Positions 46,973 to 58,314 of a stretch of DNA of 64,000 nucleotides are shown here, piece after piece. Every line of letters begins with the position of its first letter. Within the stretch, counting starts at the first letter, position 1. The stretch is from Artemisia argyi (Eukaryota > Streptophyta > Magnoliopsida > Asterales > Asteraceae). The notes below the pieces were generated by a model. The model saw only the letters and a list, made by a program, of their open reading frames with translations, was not told the origin of the DNA and ran no database searches. Both the position numbers and the translations under genes were made by a program. The stretch is taken from NCBI GenBank assembly GCA_030686995.1, contig CM060708.1, forward strand, positions 187,546,749-187,610,748, written 5' to 3'.

Positions 46973-49445
46973 TATACCCTTACACTTGAGATTTGCTTGT
47001 CCTCAAGCAAATGCGCTTTTATTCTACTCAAAATACAAGTTAGGGGTCATTTAACACTAATATGAAAGTAATTACAACAAATAATCGTTCCACTAAAGAC
47101 CAATAGACAAGCACGGAGGTCATACACTAGCACCTCACAAATAGTGTTTAGATACTCACATCTCTCGGGTGTAATAAAGTATAAATTACAATATGGAAAT
47201 GGAAGATATCTCTCACTACCTGTCATAGCAAAATAGATTACCATAGGCTTGGGAAAGGATCAAACCTCCACCACATGGCGTAAGCACCTAGGATAAGCTA
47301 TCAAAGAGGTCTTTAAAAAGGGTTGTAACGTTAGGTGTAGGGAAATGAAATACACGGTTTTGTTGGATATAGGCAGTCTTTACTGGTGGTGAGTTAACAA
47401 TCTTGGTTAATTACATGTACAATATGGCGTTGCTAAGCCAAGACTAGACTCGACTTAAGCTAATAAATGAAAAATAACAAAAACATAAAATAAACATAGA
47501 ATGAAACGGGATGGTAGTCCGTATGTTTTTTCTCTTTTTCTTTTTCTATTTTTTTCTTTTCTTTTTCTTGTTTTTCGATTTTCTTTTTTTAGACATACAC
47601 TCTTACCCTACCATCCAAAATAATACATCATAGGGAATGAAAATTCCCCTTACACTTGAATTTTTACATACTTTACAATAAACTAATCTAATGACTCGAA
47701 TTAAGATAATCAAAACACTTGGAGTACTTTTAAGATTGACGTACATATGGGGGTAATAAATGATGTTCTTCGCTATTATTCCATAAAATAAGTACTTTAC
47801 CCATGAGTCCCAATCGTCCCAAAACAATATGTACAAGGATATGACTCGACTTAGCAACCATGTAATCAATTAGATAGTTAACTTAGGGTTTAACAAATAA
47901 CAATAATGCACTAAAGATGAGTGCATACACGGAAGGCTAAGGCGATTTGGGTGTACATTTAAGTGGGGTGTAACAAATTCTTCCTTTAAGTAAGATGCTT
48001 AAAGTTAGAAACGAAAAGATAGGCTCGGAGGGGTGTACTAGGGGTTTCGTGTACTAAAAATGAGTACAACGCTAAGGTGTGAGAAAAATTAGTTGACTTA
48101 ACTAGCCAAGTAATATGACTTAAATGGTCAAGTAATTATAATACGGGTTTAACACAAGGGTGATCCTAATGCCTCTTATCATGTAGTAAATCCTACCACA
48201 CGAATGTAGTCTCACTAGCGGTCTCGGGATGCATCACTAACGCATGTTATAGAATCTAAATGCTACCGGTACACTCATAAGCACTAATAGTAAATGCTTT
48301 TCCTATCAAATCTAAAGGCAAACCTCACATATTTGGGTGGAAAATTTTTCTGAATAATACGGTTATGTGCTAGTCATACAATATCCTATCCATGAGACGC
48401 TTACTATGGCTAAAGTTTCACTCCTAAATGTTGTAAAAAAATTTAAATTTGGTGCTCAAATTGCACTAACAAGTATTTCTCTTAGTTTTATTACACATCT
48501 ACTATCAAACAAACAAACTCAAGCGAAAGTGTATCTGTAAGGTATCATCATTTTACTCTCCCCTTACACTTAGGATGAACATTGTCCCCAATGTTCAAGT
48601 AAAGAATGTAAAAGTGAAATAAGTAAAAAGAATGAAATCAAATACTCCCCTGATTCGCTCGGTATGGATAATAAGGTGGCCAGGTTAGATCTTCCTCCAA
48701 GAAAATGAACAATCAAAGCTTCCCTTCCAGAAAAATAAATCATCTTCTTGTCATACATATCCTGTAAATCCTGAGAAAACAGACAAGGCAACCTCGCATA
48801 AAATCGGCGGCAATCTACATAAGTTACTAAATCCTAGAAAACAAAGTAAGATATAATGCTTGTGGAATGAAGTTTACAGATTTCTTGGAGATTATAAAAC
48901 TTAATAATTCAACAAAAACTTTAAGACTCCGTTAGAAAAACAAAACTGGTAAAATTTCCAGATTTTTACACGTGACGCCGTCAAGAGTAAACTCATGACG
49001 CCGTCAGAAGTGACCTGCAGAAATTCCTATGTTAAGTTTCCGAAAAATTTCTGGAAAAACTTGGTCCTACTTCCTGGAAAATCCTGCAAAACTTCATTAT
49101 GACTCGATACAAGCATTTGACTCTAACAAATACAAATATACATGTTCACTTAATATTGTGGAGAATCATGATCGGTTTGTTTCTTAAAAACATATTTGGG
49201 GTTTCCCCTTACACTTATCTTTTGCAAAAATACCTTTTGGTGAAGTTAAGACTAGTCCAAACAACAAAGTAAAGTATTTCCACTTTTTAGTTTAGAAACA
49301 TGATCTACCAACAATAAAAATAAAGCATGCATACGGAAGCAAATAACAAACAAACAAAATAAAATCACACAAAGCATGGGTTGCCTCCCAAGAAGCGCTT
49401 TTCTTTATTTACGAGTCTTGTAGCTAGACTCAAAGTCATGGGTTA
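46973..49445 (-). other. Non-coding 3' internal region of J
   Basis: Homologous to 27949-30412 and 5003-7443. No supported ORF. Two palindromes lie near 48974-49007. Confidence 0.7.
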
Positions 49446-49892
49446 CTACGTGACCTCATCCCTTGAGATTATGTACCCCATGTAGTTGTGATCATTACTA
49501 TTGTGGTAGTAGTGCCTCAATCTGTCGATACTTGCAATCACCTCTCCACCTACTTTACTTCTCAAGTTAGCCATCCCATCTTGGCTCATGCTCTCAATTG
49601 TGAAAGGCCCATACCACCAAGGACTTGGTTTATCGGGCAGTATTGTTGTTTCCAAGTGTCGTAAGAGTACCAAGTTCCCTTCCTCGAATGGTACATGGCT
49701 TTCTGCTGGTCGATTATGTTCGAACTCGACATGAACTTTATTGCTTTTGCTCCTTTCATATTTAGCCTCCTTGTAGCTTTTGATTCTTGCCTCCCATGCA
49801 AGAATTTTATTCTGAACACGAATAGGTGTCGTGTCAATGTTGTTTTTGAGCTTTCTCCAACTCAAATTCTCATGCCCACTTTGCGGGGTCAT
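49446..49892 (-). pseudogene. Integrase C-terminal remnant of J
   Basis: 148 codons out of frame with the preceding protease. It contains FEEGNLVLLRHLE and KPSPWWYGPFTIES, resembling the basic GPY/F module at the end of gypsy integrases, then MANLRSKVGGEVIASIDRLR. RT, RNase H and the integrase core that should precede it are absent, so an internal deletion fused protease to the integrase tail. Assignment rests on the GPF-like motif and position. Confidence 0.6.
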
Positions 49893-50458
49893 GGGGAAGC
49901 TAATCTTTCTTTTTCCAGATTAAGCTCAATTTTCCTGTCTTCATATTTAATGACAGCCCTAGCGGTGGCGAGGAATGGTGCCCCAAGGATTATTGGCATG
50001 CATCCATCTCCCTTATCATCGATGATCATAAAATCAACGGGGTACATGAGCCCTGCGACATTAACTAACACATCTTCTGGGATTCCTAGGGGGTATACGT
50101 AAGAGTGTCCAGCGAGGGATAACCTAACACGAGTGGGGGCTGGCATTTTTGACGTTAGTTGGATGTAAATAGTTAGGGGCATAAGATTTACTTCCGATCC
50201 TAGGTCGGCGAAAGCACTAAGATATTTCAAATCCCCGATGCTAGTTGGTATCTCAAAGTTCCCACACGCCATCTGCTTAGTAGCCACTTTTTGTACCAAT
50301 AGCCTCTCGACTATTGGCCCCCCAGGTAATGTATCATACTCATCTTTTCCCCCTTCCTCCTTCTCAGAACCCTGTTTGGAAGGTTGGTTACGCCCGTCAC
50401 CCTTTATCCAATTTGTTATAGTGTTTTCGTTTATATCATGTTTCAGATAGTAACTCAA
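49889..50458 (-). pseudogene. Protease of J
   Basis: It continues the gag frame after a TAA at 50462-50464. ADLGSEVNLMPL is the active-site region (DLGS for D-S/T-G), followed by VDFMIIDDKGDGCMPIILGA, the flap and second strand of a retroviral-type protease. It is better preserved around the active site than copies C and D (YIDPRS). Confidence 0.85.
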
Positions 50459-50461
50459 AGG

Positions 50462-51717
50462 TTAGGATTTTGTTGGCTCTTCCAAGGTTTGTTTAGTAGG
50501 AGTTTCTACCTTCTCATTATCCTTGTGGACAATTGTAATGGAATTAACAAATTGGGTAGTGGGGATGACGCTTTCTTTCCTCAGTAGCATTTTTTCGGGG
50601 GTTCTCTGGTTGGCATACTCCTCCAATAGACTCATCATCTCATTCATTTTCTCTTGCATCTCCTCTTTTTGCTTATAAACTGCTTCCTCGAATCTAGCGA
50701 GCCGATCTGAATGAGTTGCCATATATTCTCTCATTGTAGCTTCAAACTCCGGGCTAAGCTCCTCGGGAGGGGAATAAGGTGGGGCATAGTTTTGAAAAGT
50801 CTCGACATTATCCCTAGAGGGTGACTCTGATAACGGTCTTGGAGTCGTTTTCGAGACAGAATTGACAGTGGCCCGTCTAGGACTTAAGGGTCTCCTTTGC
50901 GTTTCCTCAAAATAGTCAACTTTTGCCTCGAGTTTACATAGGAGTTCATTGGGGATTTCGGTAGTCCCTCCAGATGTTGAGACTGCATTGATGGCCGCTT
51001 TTATCGTATGATTAAACTCCCACATCTCTTGATTATCGGCAACAAGCTCCTCAATAATTGCCCAGGACTCCTCGGTGTTCTTATCACGCAGTTTACCTCC
51101 CGCGGCCCTATCGATTGTACGTTTAGTGTGATAGTCAACATGGTCGTAGAAAATCTGAACTAATAACCAAAGGTTTGTACCATGATGAGGGACCTTATGA
51201 AGGAGATCCTTAAAACGATCCCATGCTTCGTAGAAAGTTTCACCCTGATGTTGTTCGAACATCAAAATGTCATTTCTAAGCATTGCAGTTTTCCCTGGTG
51301 GGAAGAATTGAGTAAGGAAGCGATTGGTGAGATTATCCCATGTGGTGATGCATCCCGCGGGTAACCACTCAAGCCATTGGCTAGCTTGATCACGTAGAGA
51401 GAATTGGAATAGGCGTAATCGGGTTGTCTCTCTAGTTGCAACATCTAGGTCTATGGAATCTACGATTTTAAGGAAGTCCTTAAGATGTTGATTTGGATCT
51501 TCGGAACGAAGTCCATGGAATGCACATCCACTTTGCACCAACCGGATGGTGTCGGATCGCAAGGGGGTCACATTGGCTCCGGTGAGCTCAATGGTGTTTC
51601 GGTGGCCTTGATGGCTAGGTCGGGAATACTCTCCTAAGGTTCGGGGCCTAAGAGGTTCTAGTGGTGGGTTTTGTTGTTGTGGGATGACGGGTTCAAAGAT
51701 GTTCCCATCGTCTATGA
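50462..51717 (-). pseudogene. Gag of J (start codon lost)
   Basis: Aligned with C and D the gag start is ATA (51713-51715) where C has ATG. The frame is otherwise open to the TAA at 50462. It contains LQFSLRDQASQWLE-like capsid sequence (here LRLFQFSLRDQASQWLEWLP), KVPHHGTNLWLLVQIFYDH, a Pro/Ser-rich linker and a C-terminal coiled coil. The zinc knuckle of C and D is not seen. Confidence 0.85.
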
Positions 51718-51861
51718 TGTCGGATGGTGAAAAGTTACGAACAAAATCACAAAGAAATAAGATAGACTAAAGAAAACCTAAAAATAAAAATTAAATCTTA
51801 CTAGAAAGGAATCTAGCAAGTAGACCTAATAAAAAGAGATTCTAACCTAGACAATAACTAT

Positions 51862-51880
51862 TCCCCGGGCTGCGGCTCCA
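51862..51880 (-). other. Primer-binding site of J (variant)
   Basis: Minus strand TGGAGCCGCAGCCCGGGGA; shares the GCCGCAGC core with the B site instead of the GCCGTTGC of C and D. Confidence 0.6.
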
Positions 51881-51886
51881 AAAACT

Positions 51887-53294
51887 TGGTAGCGTGGGAA
51901 TTCCACCAGGCTTTACCTCTTAAGGGATCTTGAGAAGCTTACAACCCCCACCAGGCAGTGTACCTGATCGATGAAGTATAGTATAATGACAAGTACCGGG
52001 GGATTGAGCGTTCAGCTAGGAATAGTGTCGCTAGGATTAGAAAACCTAAATACTAGATCTAGAGATGAGGGATGATTCTTTTTGTATTTTTATATTTTTT
52101 AGAAAGCAAGTTAAAATCTCGGGTTTGAAGGATTTGGGCGGAATTAGTAGCTAGTCAACTAACCCAATACTAAGATGCAATTAAAATAAAATACTAAAAT
52201 GAAAATAAAACTATATTAAACTAAAGTTGTGAGCAATATGTGGGAGAAATGTGTTTACTTAGATTTCACTACTCCCTAGACATCTTTTACACGTTAATTA
52301 CTTGTTATAGTTGCATGGATGACGGATTGTATTCCTTAATACCATTCATGGGGTGGCGTACTTACTTCCCCAATCCTATGAGTACCTACTTCACTCCTAT
52401 GTCGAGCCTGCTAGAAGCTCCTAACATGGGATCATTAGAATTTACTCATGCATTAAATACAACCAATAAAACCTAGTACACATCGGTTCATGTTTCCTAA
52501 GATGTTCAAGCATGTTACACAATGGAGATCTGCCAGTTTTCTTAAGCCTAACATTGAAATCATTCATCCAATACAACCATAAATAAGTAATCAACACATA
52601 ATCAACATCTAGGTTTCATTAGATCTAAGCAAACACAAGATAAATCTTGCCTAGCATGTTGAAATCAAGACAAGCACAAGATATAGACAACCAACACATA
52701 GACATATTGATTGAATTAAGAAAAGACTTATCTCAATAGCACATGTAAGGATTCAAGGGTTGAAAACCCTTGAAAAGCTGTAAAATTCGTACAAGGTTCC
52801 GCCCTAGGGTTTCTCCACACCAGTTCCTCTTAATGAATGAAAATTAGAAAACTATATATAGATATTAGGAGGTGACGGCATCAAGAACAAATGTCTGACG
52901 TCGTCATCTCGCCGCCAAATAATTCCTCGGACTGCCTAGATCTACATCTGACGCCGTCATGTAGTCCTCTTTTGCAGGCCGTCACACATTTAACTCTTGA
53001 CGCTCTACTTGTGATGCCTTCATGTTTGTACTGGGTCATCATAGTTTTTACTCTTGACGCCGTCAAATACTTCCTCTTGACGCCGTCATACACTGTTTCC
53101 AGCATGGAAAATTAAGTCTTTGGCGTCTTCTTCACTTTTATGCTCTAAAAACGTCTGAATTGCCTCCTTTTCCAGATTTTACTCCCAAAATACCTAAAAT
53201 CACAAAAGGAACGATTTAGGGTAATATTTGATCAAATAAATTCAATTCCGGGCTTAAATGACCCCCTGAATGTGGTTCATTGTTCGCCTCATCA
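51887..53294 (-). repeat. 5' LTR of J
   Basis: 1408 bp, TGGTAGCG to CGCCTCATCA, next to target duplication TGAAT. It has diverged TGACG-CGTCA palindromes (about 52870-53090) before TATATATAG (about 52855). Confidence 0.92.
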
Positions 53295-53299
53295 TGAAT

Positions 53300-53559
53300 T
53301 ATAGTGGATGTCATGTACAAGACATAAATATCATCCTTCGAACATTGAAACTTGTAGTACTTGGCTGAATAAATCTTTGTTGTAAAAAATGAAACAAGAG
53401 ATTTAAGGGAAATACGTTGTATCATTAATTGGGTAGGGAGGATTACATCATTTTATGAAATGAATACTAAGACGCCCCCCATTAATGCTTCTTTCCCCGA
53501 ATAAGAAGATTTCAATACATAAATTTGAAATAAACAAATTCTCTGAAAGGTTGTAAGTA
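53300..53559. other. T2 sequence right of J, before integrase
   Basis: AT-rich, non-coding; probably the T2 3' region interrupted by J. Confidence 0.5.
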
Positions 53560-54847
53560 TTATATGTAAAACTTATGAAGGTTGGTGCCATTCCATGTCT
53601 TGTCAACTTCATCCCCAAAGAATGTGGCCAGTTTATAGGTTCTGTTGCCGTAGGCTTCTACTACTACGTAAGGTCCTTCCCATGTTGGTCCCAAATTTCC
53701 TTGGTATTCGGCTTTGCTTGCACTATTAAGTCGAAGGACATATTCGCCTGGCTTGAAGCTCGAAGGCCGAACCCTGTTGTTGTAATATCTTTCCAACTTT
53801 TGCTTGTACACAGCTTCTCTGATGGAGGCTATTTCTCTTCGCTCTTCGAGTAAATCTAGATTTTCCCAAAGCTTTTCCTCATTTTTCGAAGCTTCAAAAC
53901 TCATAATACGCTCCGTTTCCACGCTTATCTCTGAGGGGATGACGGATTTTGTGCCATAAGTCAGGCTAAAAGGTATTTCCCCGTGACTCGACATAGGATG
54001 TCTCCTATGGGCCCAGAGAACTTGGGGTAACTCGTCCACCCACCCATGGTGACTTCGTCCTAGCCTTCTTTCAATTCCATTGATAATGTCTCTGTTGGTA
54101 ACTTCTACTTGGCCATTACCTTGAGGGTGATACACGGACGTGAATGATTGCTTGAACCATTGCAAAAAGTAGGGAATACTCCTTCGGAAAATTGCTTCCC
54201 ATTGTCAGAGATGATGATGTGAGGGACTCCGAAGCGGCAAAATGATGTGTTCCCATACAAATTTCTCTATGTGTCTGCCTGTCACAGATGCCAAGGGCTT
54301 GGCTTCGACCCATTTGGTGAAATAGTCGATAGCTACGACCAGAAATTTCACTCCTCTTGGCGCTACTGGCAAAGGTCCAACTATGTCGATTCCCTATTGG
54401 GAAAAAGGCCATACAGATGTGACAGAAGTCATATCTTGTTTGGGTAGTCTTGGGACCTTCGAGTGAATCTGGTACGCCTCGCATTTATGTATTATTTCCA
54501 TTGCATCCTTGTGCATTGATGGCCAGTAGTACCCCAGCTTCATTATTTTAGAGACAACGGAGCGGGGTCCTGCATGTAGGCTGCACGATCCTTCGTGAAC
54601 CTCATAAATTATGTTTGCAGCTTTCTTGGGTCCAACACAACAAAGCCAAGGAGATAAGAAGGACCTTCTGTAGAGTTACTCTATTATTAGCCTGTATTGA
54701 GGAGCTTTGATTCTAACTTTCCTTGCTAACTTTGGATCTTTCGGTAGGATTCCGCTTATTAAGTACTCCCTTATAGGAGTCATCCAATTGGTTTCTTCCT
54801 CGATTATTACATTCGATATTTCCTTCCTTTGGATAGATCTGTCAGCT
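53560..54847 (-). pseudogene. Integrase and upstream spacer of T2
   Basis: The best frame (53560-54165, 201 aa) has SVYHPQGNGQVEVTNRDIIN (catalytic Glu), RPSSFKPGEYVLRLN and GNLGPTWEGPYVV with TWNGTNLHKFYI at the end. Upstream, frameshifts and stops break the core and the zinc finger (GYYWPSMHKDAMEIIHKC). 54676-54850 encodes the RNase H-integrase spacer (LADRSIQRKEISNVIIEEET). It is cut at 54848, where LTR sequence begins, so everything 5' in pol and gag is gone. Confidence 0.88.
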
Positions 54848-55337
54848 AACACCTCCGGCGTGTAAATAAGTAATTGGTATGAGAGTTTATGTGTAAAGTA
54901 TAGTAAAGTAAGGTGAGACGGATTGCATACCAGATTTGTCATCGTCCAAGACTATTTATAGGGGAAGAAAATAGTTTAGAGAGTGGTCACACGTTTGTAG
55001 GAGATCATGGGGGCGTCCCATGACTTGTGGTAACCGCTAGGGTTTAGTGTCCCACTCCTCCTGGTTTAGCGGGGGAGCTAAAGAGGAAGAGGAGACGTGG
55101 GTAAGACTTGGTCTTATCAATGTTTGGACTTGGCATCGTTCGGTCCTTACAACTCATCGAGAGATACCCCGAAGGGCTTAATCATTCGATTGGCAAATTC
55201 CCACTTGGTAACTAGATCACTGATGATTAGTTTTACGCCAAAGAAAGGTTTAGGAGGCCAGCCAGAGCCTTCGATTATGTAGGTTGCGATCAGACTCGAA
55301 GGGGATTCCTTCGACCTAATCGGAGGGTACATCCTCA
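54848..55337 (-). repeat. T2 right LTR, truncated
   Basis: 490 bases from CACCTCCGGCG to CATCCTCA. A minus-strand TATAAATAG box lies near 54953-54962. The inner end (about 153 bases, with the primer site) is deleted. Confidence 0.75.
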
Positions 55338-55342
55338 GTAGT

Positions 55343-55965
55343 CCACCTCTCTTTGAATTCAGGCAGGGATTTGTTTGCATTTCTGACGATATTGGTTATC
55401 TTCGTAGGGTCTTTGAAGCATTTTTTATGAAGGGCAAAGCGAGTAGCGAACTGGTGGCGGAGATCCGCCTATTCGTCAATGCTTCCGAAGGGGAGCTTGT
55501 CATACCATCCTCGAGCGCTTCCGTCCAGTGTCTGTTGGAACATGCGAAACTATACTGGCATGGGCCATCCTAGTTGCATCGCGGCTCCGGAAAACTAGTG
55601 AGATGATCCTCCGGATCCGTTGAACCGTCATAGAGCTTAATGTGAGATGGCATTTTATGTTCTAGAGCCGAGAACTCGAGGAGTCTACGGGACATAGGTG
55701 AGTTGGATATTTCTTTGAAAGGCTTTCCTAAGTCTTCGTCGGACACCTTCGGTCCTGTCACGATTTCCCCTGTCGTCCTTCCAGCCCTTACGTCATTCTC
55801 AAGTCCATCTCCGCTAAAGTTCAATCGGATGGGTTGAACTTTCTCCCTCTGATTATGTTCTTCTACTAAAGCCTTGAGGGCGGACAAGTGTCCCACAATC
55901 TGCTCTCTCATCGCTGAAGGAGTATCTTCATTTCCTCCAGAAGTTTCAGGGCCGGGGCCTGACAT
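55343..55965 (-). pseudogene. Gag N-terminal half of T1
   Basis: Starts MSGPGPETSGGNEDTPSAMR at 55965, 25 bases after the primer site. The first 131 codons include LEFSALEHKMPSHIKLYDGS and TDPEDHLTSF, typical of Tat gag. Frameshifts follow, with readable FALHKKCFKDPTKITNIVRN up to the T2 target site. The rest lies at 43524-44220. Confidence 0.85.
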
Positions 55966-55989
55966 TCTATAACCCTGGTAGATTGAACC

Positions 55990-56010
55990 CGAGACCCACG
56001 GATGGCGCCA
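55990..56010 (-). other. Primer-binding site of T1
   Basis: The minus strand starts TGGCGCCATCCGTGGGTC, three bases from the LTR. It has the TGGCGCC start common in Tat elements; I do not assign the tRNA. Confidence 0.75.
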
Positions 56011-56013
56011 ATT

Positions 56014-56178
56014 TGTTTGAGTAAATTCCTGCTACCTCTAGAAAGGTCACGAGAATCTTTCGATGCAAGCCTTAAGAATCCTTCGGACCTGAAGATACAC
56101 AGGAAAACGCGTTAGCATCGGTCGGGGTGTTATCCCAGGACCAAGCTCTGGCGTGAGAGTAAGTATTGGGTTTAGTTA
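56014..56178 (-). repeat. 5' LTR of T1, first part
   Basis: Matches 21279-21443; interrupted by copia G. Confidence 0.92.
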
Positions 56179-56520
56179 TGTTGAACAATACCTCGACAAC
56201 TATTTGAAGTTCGATCGTGGAACGCTAGATCGCGAGTTGTATCGAGCACAAGTAGCAACACGAGAGACTATAAAGAATGACAAGAATATGCACACGATAT
56301 ACCCTCAACGAACCCTTTATTAAAACCAATAAAGCTTTAACAATTGAGGAAGAAGAATGAACAACTAGCACCCCCTCATCTCTATTTATAGAGATGAGGA
56401 GGTGGAAACCTAGCTTGCCTTGCACTCCAAGCTACCTAATCCTAGTTTATGTCTAACACCTAATCTAATTACAAAGTACACTTAAGTCCCTAATGTTTAA
56501 GTTACTACTAATATTTAACA
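56179..56520 (-). repeat. 3' LTR of G
   Basis: TGTTGAACAA to ATTTAACA. A minus-strand TATAAATAG box sits in an inverted repeat with 11-bp arms (56374-56384 and 56389-56399). Confidence 0.93.
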
Positions 56521-56697
56521 ATTTCCACCATAGGAGTAATACTTAAACATAACCAATACTCAGCACCTTTTCCTCATGCTGGAACCTCGGACTGGGGACC
56601 ACCTTGTCGACCAGGCATTGTACTTTAGTAATTTTCCAAGATTAGCTTCCGTAGAATCCTTCACTTTCTTCTTTACAGCAACATTACCCTCTGCACC

Positions 56698-58314
56698 CTA
56701 TTGACCAAGTACTACGGTTTCCGTAATGTCCGCCCCCACCTTTATACCAAGGTGTATCTTTTCCTGCTCATTTACCAAGCAGCCCGTGGTTGTCTTTTCT
56801 TCAAGTTGCTTGTTTTCCAACTTTCTTTGAGCCACTGCAACATTATCGTTACTAACCTGAACATCCTCAGCTTCACGATTCCCTTGAGCTCCCTGCAGTT
56901 CCACCTCAAACCAAACACTTTCATCAACCTGTACTCCATGAACTCCTGTATTAACACCAGGACCAAGTTGTTTAAACCCAACTTGTTTATGACCAAGTTG
57001 TTTGACACCAACTTGTTTATGACCAAATTGTTTGAACCCAACTTTTTTATGACCAACTTGCTTGAATCCAACTTGTTTTGAACCTCCATGCTTTTGTACA
57101 CCAAAAGTTATTACTTTTGCTTGAAGAGTATACACATTGTTCTCTTTCCTGATCCCGGTCATCATAACCCGACAACCTTTGATCACCTTGACTTTACCCA
57201 TCTGCATCTTTAAAGTACAACCCTCTTTTTCAAGAGTACCCAATGAAATCAAGCTTTTTCTTAACTCTGGAACATACCTGACATCTTCCAGTATAATGCT
57301 TGAACCATCATGCAACTGTATCTTCACTTTTCCTGTCCCTTTGATAGCGCATGTTCTGTTATCACCTAACTGAACTGAACCACCATCAACATCCTTGAAG
57401 TCATACAAGAAATCCCTCCTAGGTGTCATATGATAAGACCCACCTGAATCCATTACCAATTCAGTCATCTCATCTTTCCCGACTACCACCAAGGCTTCTC
57501 CAAAGTAGGCGTTACCGTCATCATCAGAAGAATCAGAATCCTGATCATGCTTACCCTTCTTGAAGAACCCACTTGATTTCTTCATTGGACAGTCTCTCTT
57601 CAGATGACCCTCTGAATGACATATGAAGCACTTGAGTTTACCAGTTCCACCCCTTGACTTAAACCGTGAACTTCCACTAGAATGAGCTTTCTTTGAATGA
57701 TCTAACCCTCCCCTTACATATAACCCGTCACCAGTTTCTTCCTTTGTGCCTTCAATTCTTTTCTTCAACTCTTTTGAATTCAGAGTTGCCAGAACATCCT
57801 CCATTGTCAAGGATTCCCTCCCATTCAACAATGTCTCCACAAAGTTTTCGTAAGACGATGGCAACGACGTAAGTAACATAAGTGCCTGATCTTCATCCTC
57901 AATCTCGATATCAATATTCGCCAAATCAAGTATCAACTTATTAAACTCATCTATATGATCACCCAATTTCGTACCTGGACTCATATAGTATGTGTACAGC
58001 TTCTTCTTCAGATACAATCTATTTGCTAATGACTTAGCCATATAAAAACTAGTCAGTTTTGTCCAAATTCCTGCAGCAGATGTTTCCTTGGTAACTTCCT
58101 GTAAAACCCGGTCTCCCAAGCATATAATCAATGTACTGTATGCCTTCTTCATCAAAGCAGCCTTGTCACCTGCTTCCATGTCCGCGGGTAATGTCTCTAA
58201 TGCAGCATCACATCTTAGCTGTCCCATTAAAGCATGCATCTTTATTTGCCATAACCCGAAGTCATTCTTCCCATCGAATTTTTCAATGTCAAACCTAGTT
58301 ATAGAACTAGCCAT
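56698..58314 (-). CDS. Gag-protease of copia element G (intact frame)
   Basis: 538 codons uninterrupted, MASSITRFDIEKFDGKNDF. Copia gag domain to about residue 200 (LTSLPSSYENFVETLLNGRE), CCHC knuckle CFICHSEGHLKRDC, then protease with active site VMDSGGSYHMTPRRDF and EDVRYVPELRKSLISLG. Beyond the protease, where integrase should begin, comes a repetitive Lys-Gln-Val-Gly-Phe/His stretch (about seven units) and an unrelated tail. After the TAG at 56698 the frame stays open another 46 codons to a TGA near 56559. An intact frame in an element with diverged LTRs is unusual here. Confidence 0.9.
   Translation of the reverse strand: MASSITRFDIEKFDGKNDFGLWQIKMHALMGQLRCDAALETLPADMEAGDKAALMKKAYSTLIICLGDRVLQEVTKETSAAGIWTKLTSFYMAKSLANRLYLKKKLYTYYMSPGTKLGDHIDEFNKLILDLANIDIEIEDEDQALMLLTSLPSSYENFVETLLNGRESLTMEDVLATLNSKELKKRIEGTKEETGDGLYVRGGLDHSKKAHSSGSSRFKSRGGTGKLKCFICHSEGHLKRDCPMKKSSGFFKKGKHDQDSDSSDDDGNAYFGEALVVVGKDEMTELVMDSGGSYHMTPRRDFLYDFKDVDGGSVQLGDNRTCAIKGTGKVKIQLHDGSSIILEDVRYVPELRKSLISLGTLEKEGCTLKMQMGKVKVIKGCRVMMTGIRKENNVYTLQAKVITFGVQKHGGSKQVGFKQVGHKKVGFKQFGHKQVGVKQLGHKQVGFKQLGPGVNTGVHGVQVDESVWFEVELQGAQGNREAEDVQVSNDNVAVAQRKLENKQLEEKTTTGCLVNEQEKIHLGIKVGADITETVVLGQ

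Larger units (their letters stand above)
45565..53294 (-). mobile_element. J: Athila-type element inside T2
   Basis: LTRs 45565-46972 and 51887-53294 (1408 bp each), target duplication TGAAT (45560-45564, 53295-53299) exact. The internal region codes gag, protease and an integrase tail, without RT, RNase H or integrase core. It is related to B, C and D through LTR and 3' region. By eye its LTRs differ by a few percent, so it is older than the C/D array. Confidence 0.93.
44221..55337 (-). mobile_element. T2: second Tat-type gypsy element, deleted, inserted in T1 gag
   Basis: Bounded by TG (44221) and CA (55337) with exact target duplication GTAGT (44216-44220, 55338-55342). Outside it the T1 gag frame rejoins. 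Inside are a truncated left LTR, a remnant of the antisense gene, the insertion J, part of pol (RNase H/integrase spacer and integrase), then a truncated right LTR. Gag, protease, RT, the primer site and the polypurine tract are missing, so two internal deletions occurred. Confidence 0.85.
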
